Shown here one piece after another: positions 19,076 through 31,065 of a DNA stretch of 64,000 nt. Under the pieces are notes generated by a model. It ran no database searches, had not been told where the DNA came from, and saw nothing but the letters and a program-made list of their open reading frames with translations. The DNA is from Odiellus spinosus (Eukaryota > Arthropoda > Arachnida > Opiliones > Phalangiidae): positions 1-64,000 of the forward strand of contig CAWUCO010000271.1 of the NCBI GenBank assembly GCA_963920705.1. The letters are read 5' to 3'. A program made the translations under genes and the position numbers. The stretch's first letter is position 1. Each line of letters begins with the position of its first letter.

Positions 19076-19524
19076 TAGCAAATTTTGCAGTTTCTCAAAT
19101 ATATTAATGCGTGTTCCCAAGTTTGATTTCGCACAGTTCTGAATTTGAAATTCTTGAATATATTTTAAAATTTGAGAAGTTTTATTTTGTAGCGAGAAAC
19201 TCAAACTTTACTACCAAATTGAGCGTGTAGGCCCACGATTTTTCCGAAATTCGTAAAATTCCTGGGCCGTAAAGGAAAACATTCCCTTAAAAACGGTCTA
19301 ATTAATTAGGCTAATTAGTGGTGTGTCTTTTTCTAGAGTGTTGAAGTTGTATTCCGCGTATAGCCCCATTCTTAATCTACAAAATGAGCTCTTCCATCTT
19401 TAAACAGACCCAACCAAATTTAAGTTATACATTTTTAAATGAAAGTGTTCAGTAGCCGGATTCAGCTGGATGGTATTAGACGGTATTAGCTTAATACGCC
19501 ACGCCCCTAGGAGGAGCGTATTAA

Positions 19525-20446
19525 GAAGAATGGCTGCATTTCCGGCGGCAACCAGGTATAGCTATGTATGTAGGGACGAGAATGAGCAAGTAGCAATCAG
19601 CGTGGGAAATAAGGCGTGCCAGAGGGCAAGTGACCACTTTAAAAATTGCCTCGATCGCTTTAAAAATTAAATCGGAGGGGGGTAAGTGGCGTGACCACTT
19701 AGAAAATTCAAGGATTTTTTCCAAGCGTGTCGTGATTCAATAATATTTGGAAGTTTGTTTGGACTTTGGTAGTTTTGTTTCTACAAAATTAGTAGAAAAA
19801 ATGTTATACCTGTAGGTCCGAGTCATTGAAAGCTAATTTATCAGGCTGTGTGAGTGTGAGTTTTGCCTGTGACTCCTCAGGGGGTCGGTGGTCATTTGTT
19901 CACTTTAAAAAAAAACCTTATTTCCCACCCTGATAGTAACTGTATACTTTATGGTTCAGTTCAGCTCACTACCTTCAGCTGTCTGCATGATGCTACCGCG
20001 GGAAATTTAAAGCAAACGTCACGTTGAAGGTGTGTTTGTCGTCTGTAAGTGCAGTGGACATTGCTGTTAGTGAAAGTCTGGGTAAGATCTGTGTACTTGT
20101 AATTATACATTTTTTTTAAATTGAAATATTTGAGAGTTATTAGTTTTTGAATGGTAAGGTGATGTTACATTTGTTTTTACTACATTCCATGTTGAGGTGA
20201 GTTGGATTAAGGAGCAAATCTTAGGCGGATAGATACACAATGTTCAACCTCATACAGACGAAAGTAGTCTATGCTAATTTCTTATAAACACTAACTTATT
20301 AATGTAATTAGAAGATGTCACTAGTGTGTATTCAAGGTGTTGTATAGCTGTGAAGTGTTGATTTCATTGTTTAATTACCATAGTACATGCAGCATTGTTA
20401 AGTGCCACCATCACTATTTATTTGAGCTATCAATAAAATTTTACAA
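19525..20446. other. 5' region of the Harbinger Myb-like gene
   Basis: There is no coding frame I can support. A 'ctg|gtaaga' donor-like site at about 20081-20090 could belong to a 5' untranslated exon. 'gacagctgaaggtagt'-type sequence around 19970 has no known meaning. Confidence 0.4.
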
Positions 20447-22671
20447 ATGAGTAAAAGACTTAGAAAAAGTAATTTCTCTGATGAGGAATTAGCCCAATTA
20501 TGTTCAAGTCTTGAAACGCGAGAGGCTTTAATTAATAACGAGCATGGTTTGTCCACAACGGATAGGGAGAAGGAGTGGGCAACAGTTGCAGAGGCTGTTA
20601 GCAGGGTAGGTGTTGCTGTTCGAACGAGCACAGAGATTCGGAACAAATGGAAAGCCCATAAATCTTTGGTGAAACATAAGGCAGCGGAGATACTTAAATC
20701 TCAGAAGAAAACTGGAGGTGGTACCAGTGAAACCGAACCTCTTACTCCTCTCGAGAAGCGTTTCCTGGCATTAATAGACCGACAAACGTACGAAGGTATT
20801 CCCGGAGGATTTGAAATTGGTCCAGGGTCATCCGGGCAACACCTATTGATTCCCAATAAAAAGTAATTATTTAGTACATTATTTCCCAAAGTTTCCAACT
20901 TGATTTTAAATAATGTAGCCTGTGATGTCTACCGTGCCCATATACATAACGTAACTCGTGTGAGGTCTCATGTTCCACAGAATGGGGCACCTGAGGAAGT
21001 CCAGCGTTAGAACTGATATATCAGTTTCATGTAAAATAACGATAGTCTAAAGTCACATTTACAATAGAAACAATTTAACTTTTTTTTTGGTGAGGTTGAT
21101 ATAACAACCTTTTGGGGTCCCTTGTTGAGATTAGTTGTTCAAAAATGGGAGTAATATCTTAAAGCGAAATTGAGACCCTTTTTGTCGAAGGACTATGGTT
21201 TATACGTTTAGTAGTATCGCACTAGGAAGCAAGGAAAACTTGATATTCAAACTTCTACAAAATAGGGTTGATGCGTTTTCCACCAACTTCGCAATGAAAT
21301 TTCAGGAAGAACACAGAGTTATTTTCGTACGATTTATAGCCTAGTTTTGTTGTGGAGACTAAGGATTAGTGGCATACTTGGTGGGACCCTTGTTTAACGG
21401 AAAGTTTAATCGTTTCGTCAAATGAGGAATGCAACCTAACAACCAGTGTAGCGTCAATGTCTTGCGTGAACATAGCTTAAGTTATATGGCACGAGCAATG
21501 GTAATGTCTAAACCAAGGATAATGTTCCAAGTTGTGATATATTACTATTTTCATTAACGTTATGATGATACCTGAAGTAGTTCAACATTGGCATATTCTT
21601 CAAACCATAAAATGTACCTCACACTGAGTAAAACAGGGCACCTGTGTTTTTAATCACTGGCTACATTATTGAATACGTTCTCTTTGGAAGTTTCAAATGA
21701 TCCGCGCGCAAAATAACATAACTTATATTTTTTGTATAATAACAAGAATGTTGATTTCCAGACTTAATGCTCCAACTTCTCTTGAGTCCTTTTTTGAGAC
21801 CTTTAAATCCGATACGGATGATGGAATTTATCACGGAGGTATGACTTTCATTAGGATGAAATACCTGCTGTTGTTCAATTTGTAACCTGAAAAACTTTTT
21901 GCGCATTAAGAACTATTGGCAAGTGGTGACTCGGGAGCAACAACCTGTCTTAAGGATTCTTCTGGCAAGCGCATAGCTGTGACAGAGGGACAAGTACCTC
22001 CAAGGTGGCTAGCAGACGCAATAGAGGACAATGCGAAATGCATTCCACCATCATTGGTTCAGCAAAGTGGCGTCCTTAACGAACCTTTGGCAGAACAGCC
22101 TGCAAAGGCTATTGCGGAAACATTTGCTGGCTGTAGTAGAGGGAGTCCAGTGCCAATCGCTGGCAATAGTCGATGGAGCGCGGAGGTTACCGTTGAACCA
22201 CTTGCTGGAAGTAGTAGCGGACCCACAGCATCAACAAAAAAAGGTATGTTCAAATAAATGTGTAACAAAAAACAAGTAAGCGTACCTACTTGAATAAAGA
22301 TGTAGATGTCTGTTACGAGGGTTAATCCACCACGATACTAAATGTGAACACTTTCCACATCTAGTTTCAAGCTTATTGGCTATCTTCAGTCGTAGGTAGG
22401 AAAAAATAAATAAATAAATGCGCTTTGTAACCTTCCAGGCAAAAGCAAACAAAAAAAAAAGCCACTGTCTTTGAAAGAAAAAGTGACCGCTAGTGCAGAG
22501 GCTTTAACTGAGGACCACAGGAAGCAAACAGATAGCATTCGTGCAATGGGTGAAAAACTTGACAGGTTGGTCCAATTGCAAGAACGCCAGACCAATCTAC
22601 AAGAACGGCAAACATTAGCCGCTGAAAGGGCAGTGCAATTAGCAGAAGAAGGGAAATGCACCATAGCCTAA
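20447..22671 (+). CDS. Harbinger Myb/SANT-like DNA-binding partner protein, spliced
   Basis: Exon 1 (20447 to about 20866, first 139 codons) encodes an N-terminal Myb/SANT-like domain: KSNFSDEELAQLCSSL, then REKEWATVAEAVSRVG and RTSTEIRNKWKAHKSLVKHK, with the Trp spacing of the trihelix/Myb type. A TGGGTSE linker and a GIPGGFE motif follow; both are usual for these proteins. Exon 2 is about 21911-22243 (donor g|gtatgt) and exon 3 is 22439-22671 (acceptor ccttccag). The exon 2-3 junction joins in frame and gives a Lys-rich stretch followed by a coiled coil (EALTEDHRKQTDSIRAMGEK, then LQERQ repeats). The exon 1-2 junction is uncertain. In PIF/Harbinger elements this protein binds the ends and carries the transposase into the nucleus. 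Confidence 0.75.
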
Positions 22672-22813
22672 AATAATGTTGTGTAGCTTCCGCTAGATGC
22701 GGTAACAAGCTGTTGAAATAAATACCTTGCTTAATTATAATTCAAGCTTTCATTCCAAAACAATGTAAAAGTGTTATTGTCCATTGACAGGGAGGCACAA
22801 TAATTATCCCTTA

Positions 22814-23263
22814 AAGGGAGGATGCAACCCAACAACAAGTGATTTTTTTATCGATTCCTTATTGTTGAAATAGGCCTAATCCACTATTTAAAAAATTTAC
22901 AAACAAATATTAAAAATTTACAAACAAATATTAAACTAGAAATAAATTTTAAACTTACCCGAAAAATAGGCTTAGCAGGATTCATGGAGATCCTGACTTC
23001 CTCGCGTGTAACGTCTAGCGATCAATCGACCGCGATAGTAGGTCGCGCGCAAACGACAGGCCTTGGCTCATTGGTTGCTAGACCTTACACGGAGGCAATT
23101 CTGGATCTCCATGAATCCCACCAAGCCTATTTTGGTGGTAAGTTTTTAATTTATTTCTAGTTTAATATTTGTTTTGTAAACTTGTTACTGGGGGATTAGC
23201 CCTATTTAAACGATAAGGAATCGATAAAAAAAAAATCACTTGTTATTAGGTTGCATTCTCCTT
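22814..23263. mobile_element. MITE with TTA target duplication (PIF/Harbinger-type)
   Basis: Ends 'aagggaggatgcaacc' and 'ggttgcattctcctt' are inverted, with arms of about 170 bp that include 'caagtgattttttta' and 'aaatattaaactagaaataa'. TTA flanks both sides (22811-22813 and 23264-23266), the duplication expected for this superfamily. The centre has GC-rich inverted motifs (ggagatcc / ggatctcc). A similar end-like piece (gaatgcaacctaacaacc) lies at 21427. Confidence 0.8.
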
Positions 23264-23914
23264 TTAATGAAATTATTTTATATAGCTTGCACAACCTTAT
23301 CAAATGGTATAACAATGTCCCTCCTTCAGAATTAAGGGTCATTCCACGCGGGTTCGAACACTCATGTTACCATGAAATTTTACGTACGTTAATTTGCAGC
23401 TATTTCATGGCCAAATCCCAGTTTTTACAGAAACAGATTGATTAGAAACAAAACTAGAGTCTTTTGAAAATACCCCCCGTTTTAGGTGGACGACATGACG
23501 ATATCCGTACCCCAAAGCATTATGGCGAATAATTTTTTTGCAACTTTTGTAAAATTTCGTAATATTTTCAGGTTTGAGGTAATATATAGCGTAGAATTCA
23601 AAAATGGTAACGAAATGTTTCTACCTTTTATGGTGTTCTCGCAAATATAGGTCCTTTCCAAAATTTTGAAGAAGGGGGGTCAACTTCGAAGCGTAACTCT
23701 GAAAAAGGCCCTACTCTGATTTAAACATTTTTACCAGGTATAGATAGCCCTATACCTAGGCTTTAATTTCGTATCCAATTTGTTTGTGATATTTGGGTGA
23801 TAAAGGTCAAAAAACGCGAAAAATCAATTTTGAAGAAAAACAAATTTTTTTTAGTTTTTTTTCATTTGTACATAAATAACGGTTGCGCATTATCTAGGCA
23901 ATGTTCGGGCATTT

Positions 23915-24187
23915 TCAATTTGTAAGTTCTTTGTCTGATTGATTGTTAGCGACGCGTTCGTAAATGGGAGCCGGTAAAATGCATAAAATGGAATTTCCAG
24001 GTGCAGAACATTCATCATTTTGAGATGCCCAGGAAACTATCACGTTATGGTTGTTGCATATCATGAATCTCAGAAGGAAGTAATTTTCTTCTTTAATGGC
24101 TTCTAACACTAAGGGCAGGTACCAATCCTTGTCATATTCGGCCGTTACATATTCACCAACAGAAACAGCGTAAAATGTTAAGCGCAC
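23915..24187 (-). CDS. Small domain ORF in left palindrome arm
   Basis: The 90-residue frame has YVTAEYDKDWYLPLVLEAIK, then FLLRFMICNN, a W...DEC segment and a terminal ILCILPAP. I recognise this layout (YD..WY.. / FM / W...D.C / IL..P) as a small domain found at the C-terminus of several transposon-encoded proteins in animals; its function is unclear. The frame is nearly the same as that in the right arm, with both kept open. It may be the last part of a longer transposon gene. Confidence 0.45.
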   Translation of the reverse strand: MRLTFYAVSVGEYVTAEYDKDWYLPLVLEAIKEENYFLLRFMICNNHNVIVSWASQNDECSAPGNSILCILPAPIYERVANNQSDKELTN

Positions 24188-24525
24188 TAGAGTTCATTTC
24201 ACCATTCTCTGTTATTGCCAGCATAAATGGTATAACATTTGTACTGAATATATCACGTGAAATTCTGTCCTTTTTTTAATACACAGTGTGATGTGGTAAG
24301 AATTTTATGAAGGCTACAACAGTGCAACCCTTGGAAAGCGTTCTTGAAGGAGAAAGAAGATATTAAACTACCTCAACTATTCTTTCAAGAACGCTTTCCA
24401 AGGCTTGCACTGTTGTAGCCACCATAAATTTCTTACCACATCACACTGTGAATTAAAAATGTGCAGAATTTCACGTGATATAGTCAGTACAAATGTTATA
24501 GCATTTATGGTGCCATTAACAGAAA

Positions 24526-24771
24526 ATGGTGAAATCAACTCGAGTGCGCTTAACATTTTACGCTGTTTCTGTTGGTGAATATGTAACGGCCGAATATGAC
24601 AAGGATTGGTACCTGCCCTTAGTGTTTGAAGCCATTAAAGAAGAAAATGACATCCTTCTGAGATTCATGATATGCAACAAACATAACGCGATAGTTGCCT
24701 GGTCATCTCAAAATGATGAATGTTCTGTACCTGGAAATTCCATTTTATGCATTTTACCGGCTCCCATTTAA
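24526..24771 (+). CDS. Small domain ORF in right palindrome arm
   Basis: The 81-residue frame repeats the left-arm protein with about ten substitutions (for example LVFEAIKEENDILL in place of LVLEAIKEENYFLL). It has an earlier stop, where the left arm reads on for nine more codons. The differences are mostly conservative. Palindromic duplication is the simplest source of the pair. Confidence 0.45.
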   Translation: MVKSTRVRLTFYAVSVGEYVTAEYDKDWYLPLVFEAIKEENDILLRFMICNKHNAIVAWSSQNDECSVPGNSILCILPAPI

Positions 24772-25555
24772 GAACGCGTCGCTAAAAAATCATTCAGACA
24801 GGAAACTTACAAATTGAAAATGCCCAAACATTGCCTAGATAATGCGCAACCATTATTTATGTACAAATAACAAAAAAAAATCTCAAGAAACATGTTTTCC
24901 TTCAAAATGGATTTTTCGCGTTTTTTAACCTTTAGCACCAAAATATCACAAACAAATTGGATACGATATTAAAGACTAGGTATAAGGCTATCTATAACTG
25001 GACAAAATGTTTAAATCGGAGTAGGGCCTTTTTCAGAGTTACGCTTCGAAGTTGACCCCCCTTCTTCAAAATTTTGGAAAGGTCCCCGGTGTGCGAGAAC
25101 ATCATTAAAGATAGAAATATTTCGTTACCATTTTTGAAATCTACGCCACATATTACCTTAAACCTGACAATATTACTAAATTTGACCAAAGTGGAAAAAA
25201 GTTTTTCGGCATAATGCTTAGGGGTACGAATATCGTCATGGCGTACACCTAAAAACGGGGGGTATTTTCAAAAGCCTCCACATTTGTTTCTAATCAATAT
25301 TTTTGGCTCAAAACTGGGATTTCACCATCAAATAGCTGCAAATTAACGTAGGTAAAATTTCTTTAAGATCGGCCCACCCATGCTAACATGAGTGTTCGTA
25401 CCCGTATGGAATGACCCGTAAGTTATTCATTATTAATAATAATTTTAATTATTACGCAAACCCTGTTGTTTTTAAGTGCGCAATATAATTTCCGACACTG
25501 TATTCACTTAGGTATTCAGCATTTAGATAATAGGTATGTACCAACCTAAACATAT

Positions 25556-28261
25556 TTATTGTCGTAACTGATTAGAGCACAACTGGACAAGTTGCTCTCG
25601 AACACGACATCCACGATGGTCAGGCAGTATGTCCTCATCGTCATCGCTATCAGGATCTTCTTCCCCTCCAACGTCATTATTGGTCTCGATATCTTCATCG
25701 AACAATTACAAAATAAATGTTAAATGAGTCGATAGTAATATACATTATATACGTGACACGGTTTTGTTTCTATGTAAGTACTGCACCTATGGCTTTCTTC
25801 ATATTGAGATGTTCGGTTCATTAATAGTACTTTCCTATGATTTGCGAAACTAACCCCATTCTCCATCGTACAATAATCACAATGAAACTCAAATGCTCGA
25901 GTAATTCAAATTATACATACCATTATCCTGTGGCATCGCGATTTTATTAGCCAAACACATATTATGAAGAATGCAGCAAGCGATGATGATACGACAAACT
26001 TTGCCAGGCGTGTAACATAAACTTCCACCAGTTGTATCAAGGCAGCGAAAGCGAGACTTTAAAATACCATTAAGGCGCTCTATGACATTCCTACCTGCAA
26101 AAAGGAAAGAGTACCATTAGTATCGTCTTTCAAAGTTTTAGGGGGTCTCTTTTCATAAAGCTGTTTTTATCCCACAAAGGGTCAGAAACTAATTCTTATA
26201 TTTTCCCTATGTACTTTTCGCTCTATGTCTTCGGCAACTTAAGAAGGAAATAACCGTTATCAGGTCCGTAGTTAATGTCGACTCGTAGTATTCAACTTCT
26301 CACATATTGTCATGCACTTTGCAATTAGAAACAAATGGTATAATCGTTGATTCATACTCTTCATTTATTAACCTCGGTCTTGGGTAAAAAAAAATCTACT
26401 TTCAATATTTAAAATTAAATTACTAAATACTCTGACAGTGAAGTCTGTAAAATATATGACTTATAAAATACTAAACACCTAAAATAGTGGCATTTCAAGG
26501 CGTATCATGAGGCACAGGTTAAAACCGCGACCATTTCAAAAGTCCGAGTCATGGAATGATGGAAAATAGCCCAATGGGTTGATAGTTAACTTCGTCGCGG
26601 ACAATTCCAAACCAATCAAGATCTCAGATTTCTTTAAAAGTGTTCAGAGATAGGCGACCCTACCCTACAGCCGATAAGCGGAAATTTTCAAGCATTTTTT
26701 TTCCGTTTTTATGTTGATGGTGTTTTTCCGGACAACTTAGTTGAACAGAGACTATTTGATAAATAAAATATTTCCGCTAATAATACTCAGCATTTGGTTT
26801 TCAATAATAGAAAAAATGTATTTAAAAATAAAATACTAAATACATTTATTTAAAAGTATTTGAAACACAAATTACTTAAACAGTATTTCAAATAGTATTA
26901 AAAAATACTACCCAACACTGCTTAACCTTCAATAGCTCTTTGCAAAAACACTTAGACCTGCGCTTTTGTAGTCATTAAATTGCCGATCAATCGGAATGGT
27001 TTATCGATCAAATGGATTCATTGTCGATTGATTAAAAGTTGATCATATGAGCCTATTCCATTACCCACACGTATTATTACTAAATCTAAAGACTGACATA
27101 TTAATGGATACAATAATCTACTTATTTCTCCAAGCAATGACTGTACCTCTGATGTGTCTAGTATTGAATTCTTCTTCAGCAGGAGTCTGTGGTCGAAATA
27201 TGGGCACCATCAGCCAAGGCTGTAATGGATAGCCTCCGTCACCTAGAAGATACCCGCCTGGCATTTGCCCTTCGGCAAAGGAATCATGGAGTTGGCTGTT
27301 TCTCCAAATGAAAGAATCATGCACACTTCCTGGGTATCGAGCAACCACATTTTGAATGCGCAATTCATTGTCACAAACCTGTTTGAAACGAGAGAACATT
27401 GGTATCTTACTATTAAAACATAGGCACCAACAAATTGATACATAATTACACTAGCCCTAAATGAACCACCCACTAACAATTTTAAGGTTCATGAAGTAAC
27501 CCCACATATTGGATTTGAATGCCTATCGTATGACGTAGTAGGTCTGCCCAGAAACCCATAACTAGTGTAATAATTTTTTTTTTTTTTTTAGAGTGGGTGG
27601 TTGGATTACCCCGACCGTGCACCTCGACTAGAATAGTGTAATCATACATCGTGTTATTATTCTTACCAGTTGAACATTAATCGAAAAGTGCCCCTTCCTA
27701 TTTCTGTACGCATTTCCATTTTCTGGCCCTTTAAGCGCAATGTGCGTGCAGTCTATCGCACCAATGACATCTGGTAGATGACATGTACGCTTGAAATGAG
27801 CCTTAACGTGAGACAAAGAGATTAATACACCAAGCGCCACTAGACGATTATACGTTTACCTTTATCTTCTTGATTGATTGGGCGTCAGTTGGGAACGATA
27901 TCATATCCCGATACGTATTACATATTGCGTTAGTTACGCGTTCAATGCACCTACTAACAGATGCTTGGCTCATACCATGTTCATAATTGCTTGCTAAAAC
28001 ACGCTGAAATGATCCCGAACCATAGAACAACAATGTTACAAGCACCTCATCTTCAACCCCAATAACGTCTAAGCCTCGGTCTTCGTCTTTCTCCAAAAAA
28101 GGTCTTAGTTCCTCGCATAAAGCACGCACACTTACTATATCTAAACGATATTGTCGGAGAAATTCTTCTTCTGGCAATTCGAAAGCATTTCGCCGTTCAC
28201 GCTGATAATTCGTTTCATCAAAAACCTCGGCAATAGCGAGAAGATTCCCTATAACAGCCAT
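25556..28261 (-). CDS. HARBI1-type (PIF/Harbinger) transposase, five exons, intact
   Basis: Exons on the minus strand: 28261-27860, 27801-27667, 27378-27147, 26094-25921 and 25692-25556. All junctions obey GT-AG and the exon lengths (402, 135, 232, 174, 137) sum to 1080, a 359-codon frame plus stop with no internal stop. The start MAVIGNL at 28261 is chosen over an upstream ATG because it suits the family. Conserved blocks: LLFYGSGSFQ and MSQASVSRCI (N-terminal), GAIDCTH with D151, GSVHDSFIW with D200, LLGDGGYPL with D226, RNVIERLNG with E262 and ILHNMC. It is a DDE nuclease that would excise and insert the element, together with the Myb-like protein at 20447. Intron 3 (26095-27146) holds an inverted hAT end. 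The C-terminus is acidic (EEDPDSDDDEDIL). Confidence 0.9.
26560..26920. mobile_element. Inverted, diverged copy of the hAT-like left end (intronic)
   Basis: The segment is the reverse complement of about 18206-18560: 'aggcgaccctaccctac' matches 'gtagggtagggtcgcct', and it ends 'tactacccaacactg' at 26920. The flanking 8 bp (cttaacct) do not match ttcattac, so it is a separate insertion. It lies in intron 3 of the transposase gene and does not touch the exons. Confidence 0.75.
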
Positions 28262-28740
28262 AATTAGTTTAATTACGCGAAATACTTCACAAAAAAACAA
28301 CAATAACAAAATTATGACCTTCTCGGTCACGTGCTAGAACATTGCCACGTGCAGGGACGGAAACAAGCACAAGTCACTGGACATTGTCTGATATATTTTC
28401 CAAATGCCTCATAAATTATTTTTGAGAGGGAGTTTGTCCTATATGAAAAAGTTCTTATTAATAGAATAAATCTAGTAATGTCTGATAATTATTTTAAATG
28501 TCCGATTACTTTGAATAGGTGAAGGGGGTTAAGAAAACTTTTCTTATTTCCGTCTCTGGCCACGTGCTAGATTATTCGTGAATCGTGACGTCAACCGTAT
28601 GACTGGACATAATCATTAAAAAACCATTTCCGTTCGAAATATTTATGGGGAAAATTAAGGTAATACGCTTGCGCAGTAGCCACCAATCCGGGACCGCCCA
28701 TCTAACTTGAATTAACACTGTAGGAAATAACGTCACGCAC
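28262..28740. other. Upstream region of the Harbinger transposase
   Basis: There is no coding frame. 'cacgtgctag' occurs at 28329 and 28561, near the E-box-like 'gccacgtgc' (28345), and could be regulatory or transposase-binding words. The segment runs to the subterminal hairpin of the right end. Confidence 0.4.
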
Positions 28741-28848
28741 TAATACCGTAGGGGGCGGGTGGTATTAGCGAACTGCAGCAGCTGAATCTGGCCACTGAAA
28801 TAGAAGCGTTCAGATTTAGGAGGACTGACCATAATGGCATTGAAGTGG

Positions 28849-30470
28849 CATTGAACCGAAGCGACTTGGCCAAGCTGCTTCCCGAACCAACACGAACTGA
28901 TTTCTCACGTTGGTTTGATAACCAGTTATAGAAATCAAACCGCAACGAAGCGCATTTAGGCCTATGTATGAACGAGGCTTAAAAGTCTTCCTTTAATTTC
29001 GGGCTTAACTTCAGACAACGATCTTACAAGTATTATCGTTTAAACTTAAAACCAATCTCGTTTCTGATTGGCTTGAAAGTTAGCGCAGGTGCCCCGTAAA
29101 CAGGGAGCCGTGAGTTTTTCAAACCTTGTTTTCCTTAACGCTTTTCGGCTTGAGCGTTATTAAATTTGAAAATTTTCATTGTAATTCATTACCAGTGTTA
29201 GGTAGTATTTTAAATACTTTTTAAGTATTTTGTATTTTATTTTAAATACTTTAAAATAAAAGTATTTAATACTTTAAAATAAAAGTATTTAGTATTTTAT
29301 TTTAAATACATTTTTTCTGATATTTTAAACAAGATACTGAATATTATTAGCGAAATACTTTATCTATCAAAAAATCTCCGTTCAACTAAATTGTCCGGAA
29401 AAAACATCGTCAAGATGCAAGCGGAAGAAACACGCTTGAAAAATACCGCTTGTCGCCGGTAGGGTAGGGTCGCCTATCTCTGAACGCTTTTTAAGAAATC
29501 CGAGATCTTGATTGCTCTGGAATTGTTAGCGACGAAATTAAGAATCTAATATTAAGTTTGTATAGTCGCGCACCCGTTGCTCTAGTTTTCATCATTCCAC
29601 GAAGAGTACTTTTGACGCGGATGCGGTTTTAAAACGGCAATGGCAGCTTCTACTTCTGAACGAACGATTCGAATTCTGAACACCCCCTGCTTCTAAATCT
29701 GACTATCTTATAGCCTATATCAAAAATCTCAGATTTGCAAAAGGAACCACTTGCGCACCTCGAATCGAGAAATGAGTGTCACCAATGGATTTCTTGGCTG
29801 AATTTACAAAGGGAGAGGCGGAATTAGCGCACTTGAGCCAGTATTTGCAAAGTTATCGGCGATTTAAAAATTAGGTATTGCTTGTGCATAGAAACCATAA
29901 AGGAATCCTTATTTCAAAAGAAATCGTCGATAACTTCGCAAATACTGGCTTGAGCGCGCTAATTCCGCCGTTCCTCGGTAAATTCGGCCAAGAAATCCAT
30001 TGGTGACAGTCATTTCTCGTTTCGATATGGTTCCTTTAGCAAATTTTGCAGTTTCTCAAATATATTAATGCGTGTTCCCAAGTTTGATTTCGCACAGTTC
30101 TGAATTTGAAATTCTTGAATATATTTTAAAATTTGAGAAGTTTTATTTTGTAGCGAGAAACTCAAACTTTACTACCAAATTGAGCGTGTAGGCCCACGAT
30201 TTTTCCGAAATTCGTAAAACCTTATTTCCTGGGCCGTAAAGGAAAACATTCCCTTAAAAACGGTCTAATTAATTAGGCTAATTAGTGGTGTGTCTTTTTC
30301 TAGAGTGTTGAAGTTGTATTCCGCGTATAGCCCCATTCTTAATCTACAAAATGAGCTCTTCCATCTTTAAACAGACCCAACCAAATTTAAGTTATACATT
30401 TTTAAATGAAAGTGTTCAGAAATAGAAGCGTTCAGATTTAGGTGGACTGACCATAATGGAATTGAAGTAG
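28849..30470. repeat. Tandem 1.6-kb unit, copy 2 (uninterrupted)
   Basis: This is the partner of 17862-19452 plus 28798-28848. At 30412-30425 it reads 'gtgttcagaaatag', the junction into which the Harbinger element is placed in copy 1. The terminal about 51 bp (aaatagaagcgttcagattt... to about 30470) repeats 28798-28848 with three substitutions. It includes the hAT-like left end and its preceding ttcattac. Confidence 0.88.
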
Positions 30471-30534
30471 CAATTAGAATTCCAGTGCTACGAGGATGAA
30501 CAGTCGGTCTGAGACCGTGCCTTTCGCTAGACCT

Positions 30535-30660
30535 TAACATTAGAGTATTTTAAGTATTTAGTATTTTAAAATACTTTATTTAAGTATTTTATTTTAAAAT
30601 ACTTTATTTAAGTATTTTATTTTAAATACTTTATCGTCGGAGTATTTAGTATTAAAACCG
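30535..30660. repeat. hAT subterminal AT-rich repeat cluster
   Basis: Repeated 'tattttaagtattt' and 'actttatttaagtatttt' words end in 'ttatcgtcggagtattta'. This closely matches 34719-34745 near the true right end. Confidence 0.65.
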
Positions 30661-30779
30661 GGCCGTTGCCGGCCAGGTTTATTTATAGGTCTCTCACAAT
30701 TTCATCAGAAACGTCTATGGAGATTACCCTTATGAGGTGGTAATTTTTTTCGCCTTGATAACTGGAATCTTCGTCTCCC

Positions 30780-31065
30780 GACCGCGAGCCCTTTCATTGA
30801 GAGTTTGCATTCGAGAGAGAACAATATGTTAGGATCATGGGGGTACTCTTATATTTTTCTATACGTTTCGGATGAATACTAAGACTGAGATAACAGAAGC
30901 TTTATAGATAACGTTGAAACACCGTGAAAGACGGCGTTTCACTGGGAGTTTGCATTCGAAAGAGATAAATGTGTTAGATTTACAAGGGTGTTCTATTATA
31001 CTTTTATTATACTTTTATTTTGGTGAATACTAAGACTGAATAACAGAAGCTTTGATAACATTAGA
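30780..31065. repeat. Direct duplication of a roughly 145-bp unit
   Basis: Two diverged copies (about 30795-30915 and 30940-31065) share 'gagtttgcattcga.agaga', 'tgaatactaagactga' and 'taacagaagcttt'. They are non-coding, inside the hAT-like element. Confidence 0.65.

Larger units (their letters stand above)
17862..19452. repeat. Tandem 1.6-kb unit, copy 1 (interrupted by the Harbinger element)
   Basis: This segment is near-identical to 28849-30419. Differences are a few substitutions and small indels, for example about 26 extra bases of the 'tattttaaatac' run near 18225 and four to five extra bases missing near 19258. Its missing 3' end (about 51 bp starting aaatagaagcgttcag) is found at 28798-28848, on the other side of the inserted Harbinger transposon. 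The unit contains the left end of a hAT-like element (18206 on) preceded by the 8-mer ttcattac. Confidence 0.88.
23336..25417. mobile_element. 2.1-kb palindromic element with 1-kb inverted arms
   Basis: The left arm 23336-24350 and right arm 24381-25417 are reverse complements with scattered differences, separated by only 30 bp. The ends read 'gggtcattcca'. Each arm carries the same small open frame (see 23915 and 24526), placed head to head. There is no transposase. The element lies between the two genes of the Harbinger transposon. Confidence 0.88.
19453..28797. mobile_element. PIF/Harbinger transposon, about 9.3 kb, with Myb-like and HARBI1-type genes
   Basis: The boundaries come from comparison with the uninterrupted tandem copy at 30419/30420. 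The ends read CAGTAGCCGGATTCAGCTG (from 19450) and, on the other strand, CAGTGGCCAGATTCAGCTG (from 28797), a 19-bp inverted repeat with two mismatches. Subterminal hairpins follow on both sides (taatac...gtatta at about 19493-19524; taatacc...ggtatta at about 28741-28767). Inside are the two genes expected of this superfamily, pointing towards each other, plus a nested MITE (22814), a 2.1-kb palindrome (23336) and a hAT end (about 26560). A 3-bp TWA target duplication is not evident. Confidence 0.82.

Noticed and set aside
18206-26920. A single hAT element running from 18206 to 26920
   Set aside because: The ends are inverted, but the flanking 8-mers (ttcattac, cttaacct) differ and the right end lies inside a Harbinger intron; the true partner end is at 34788.
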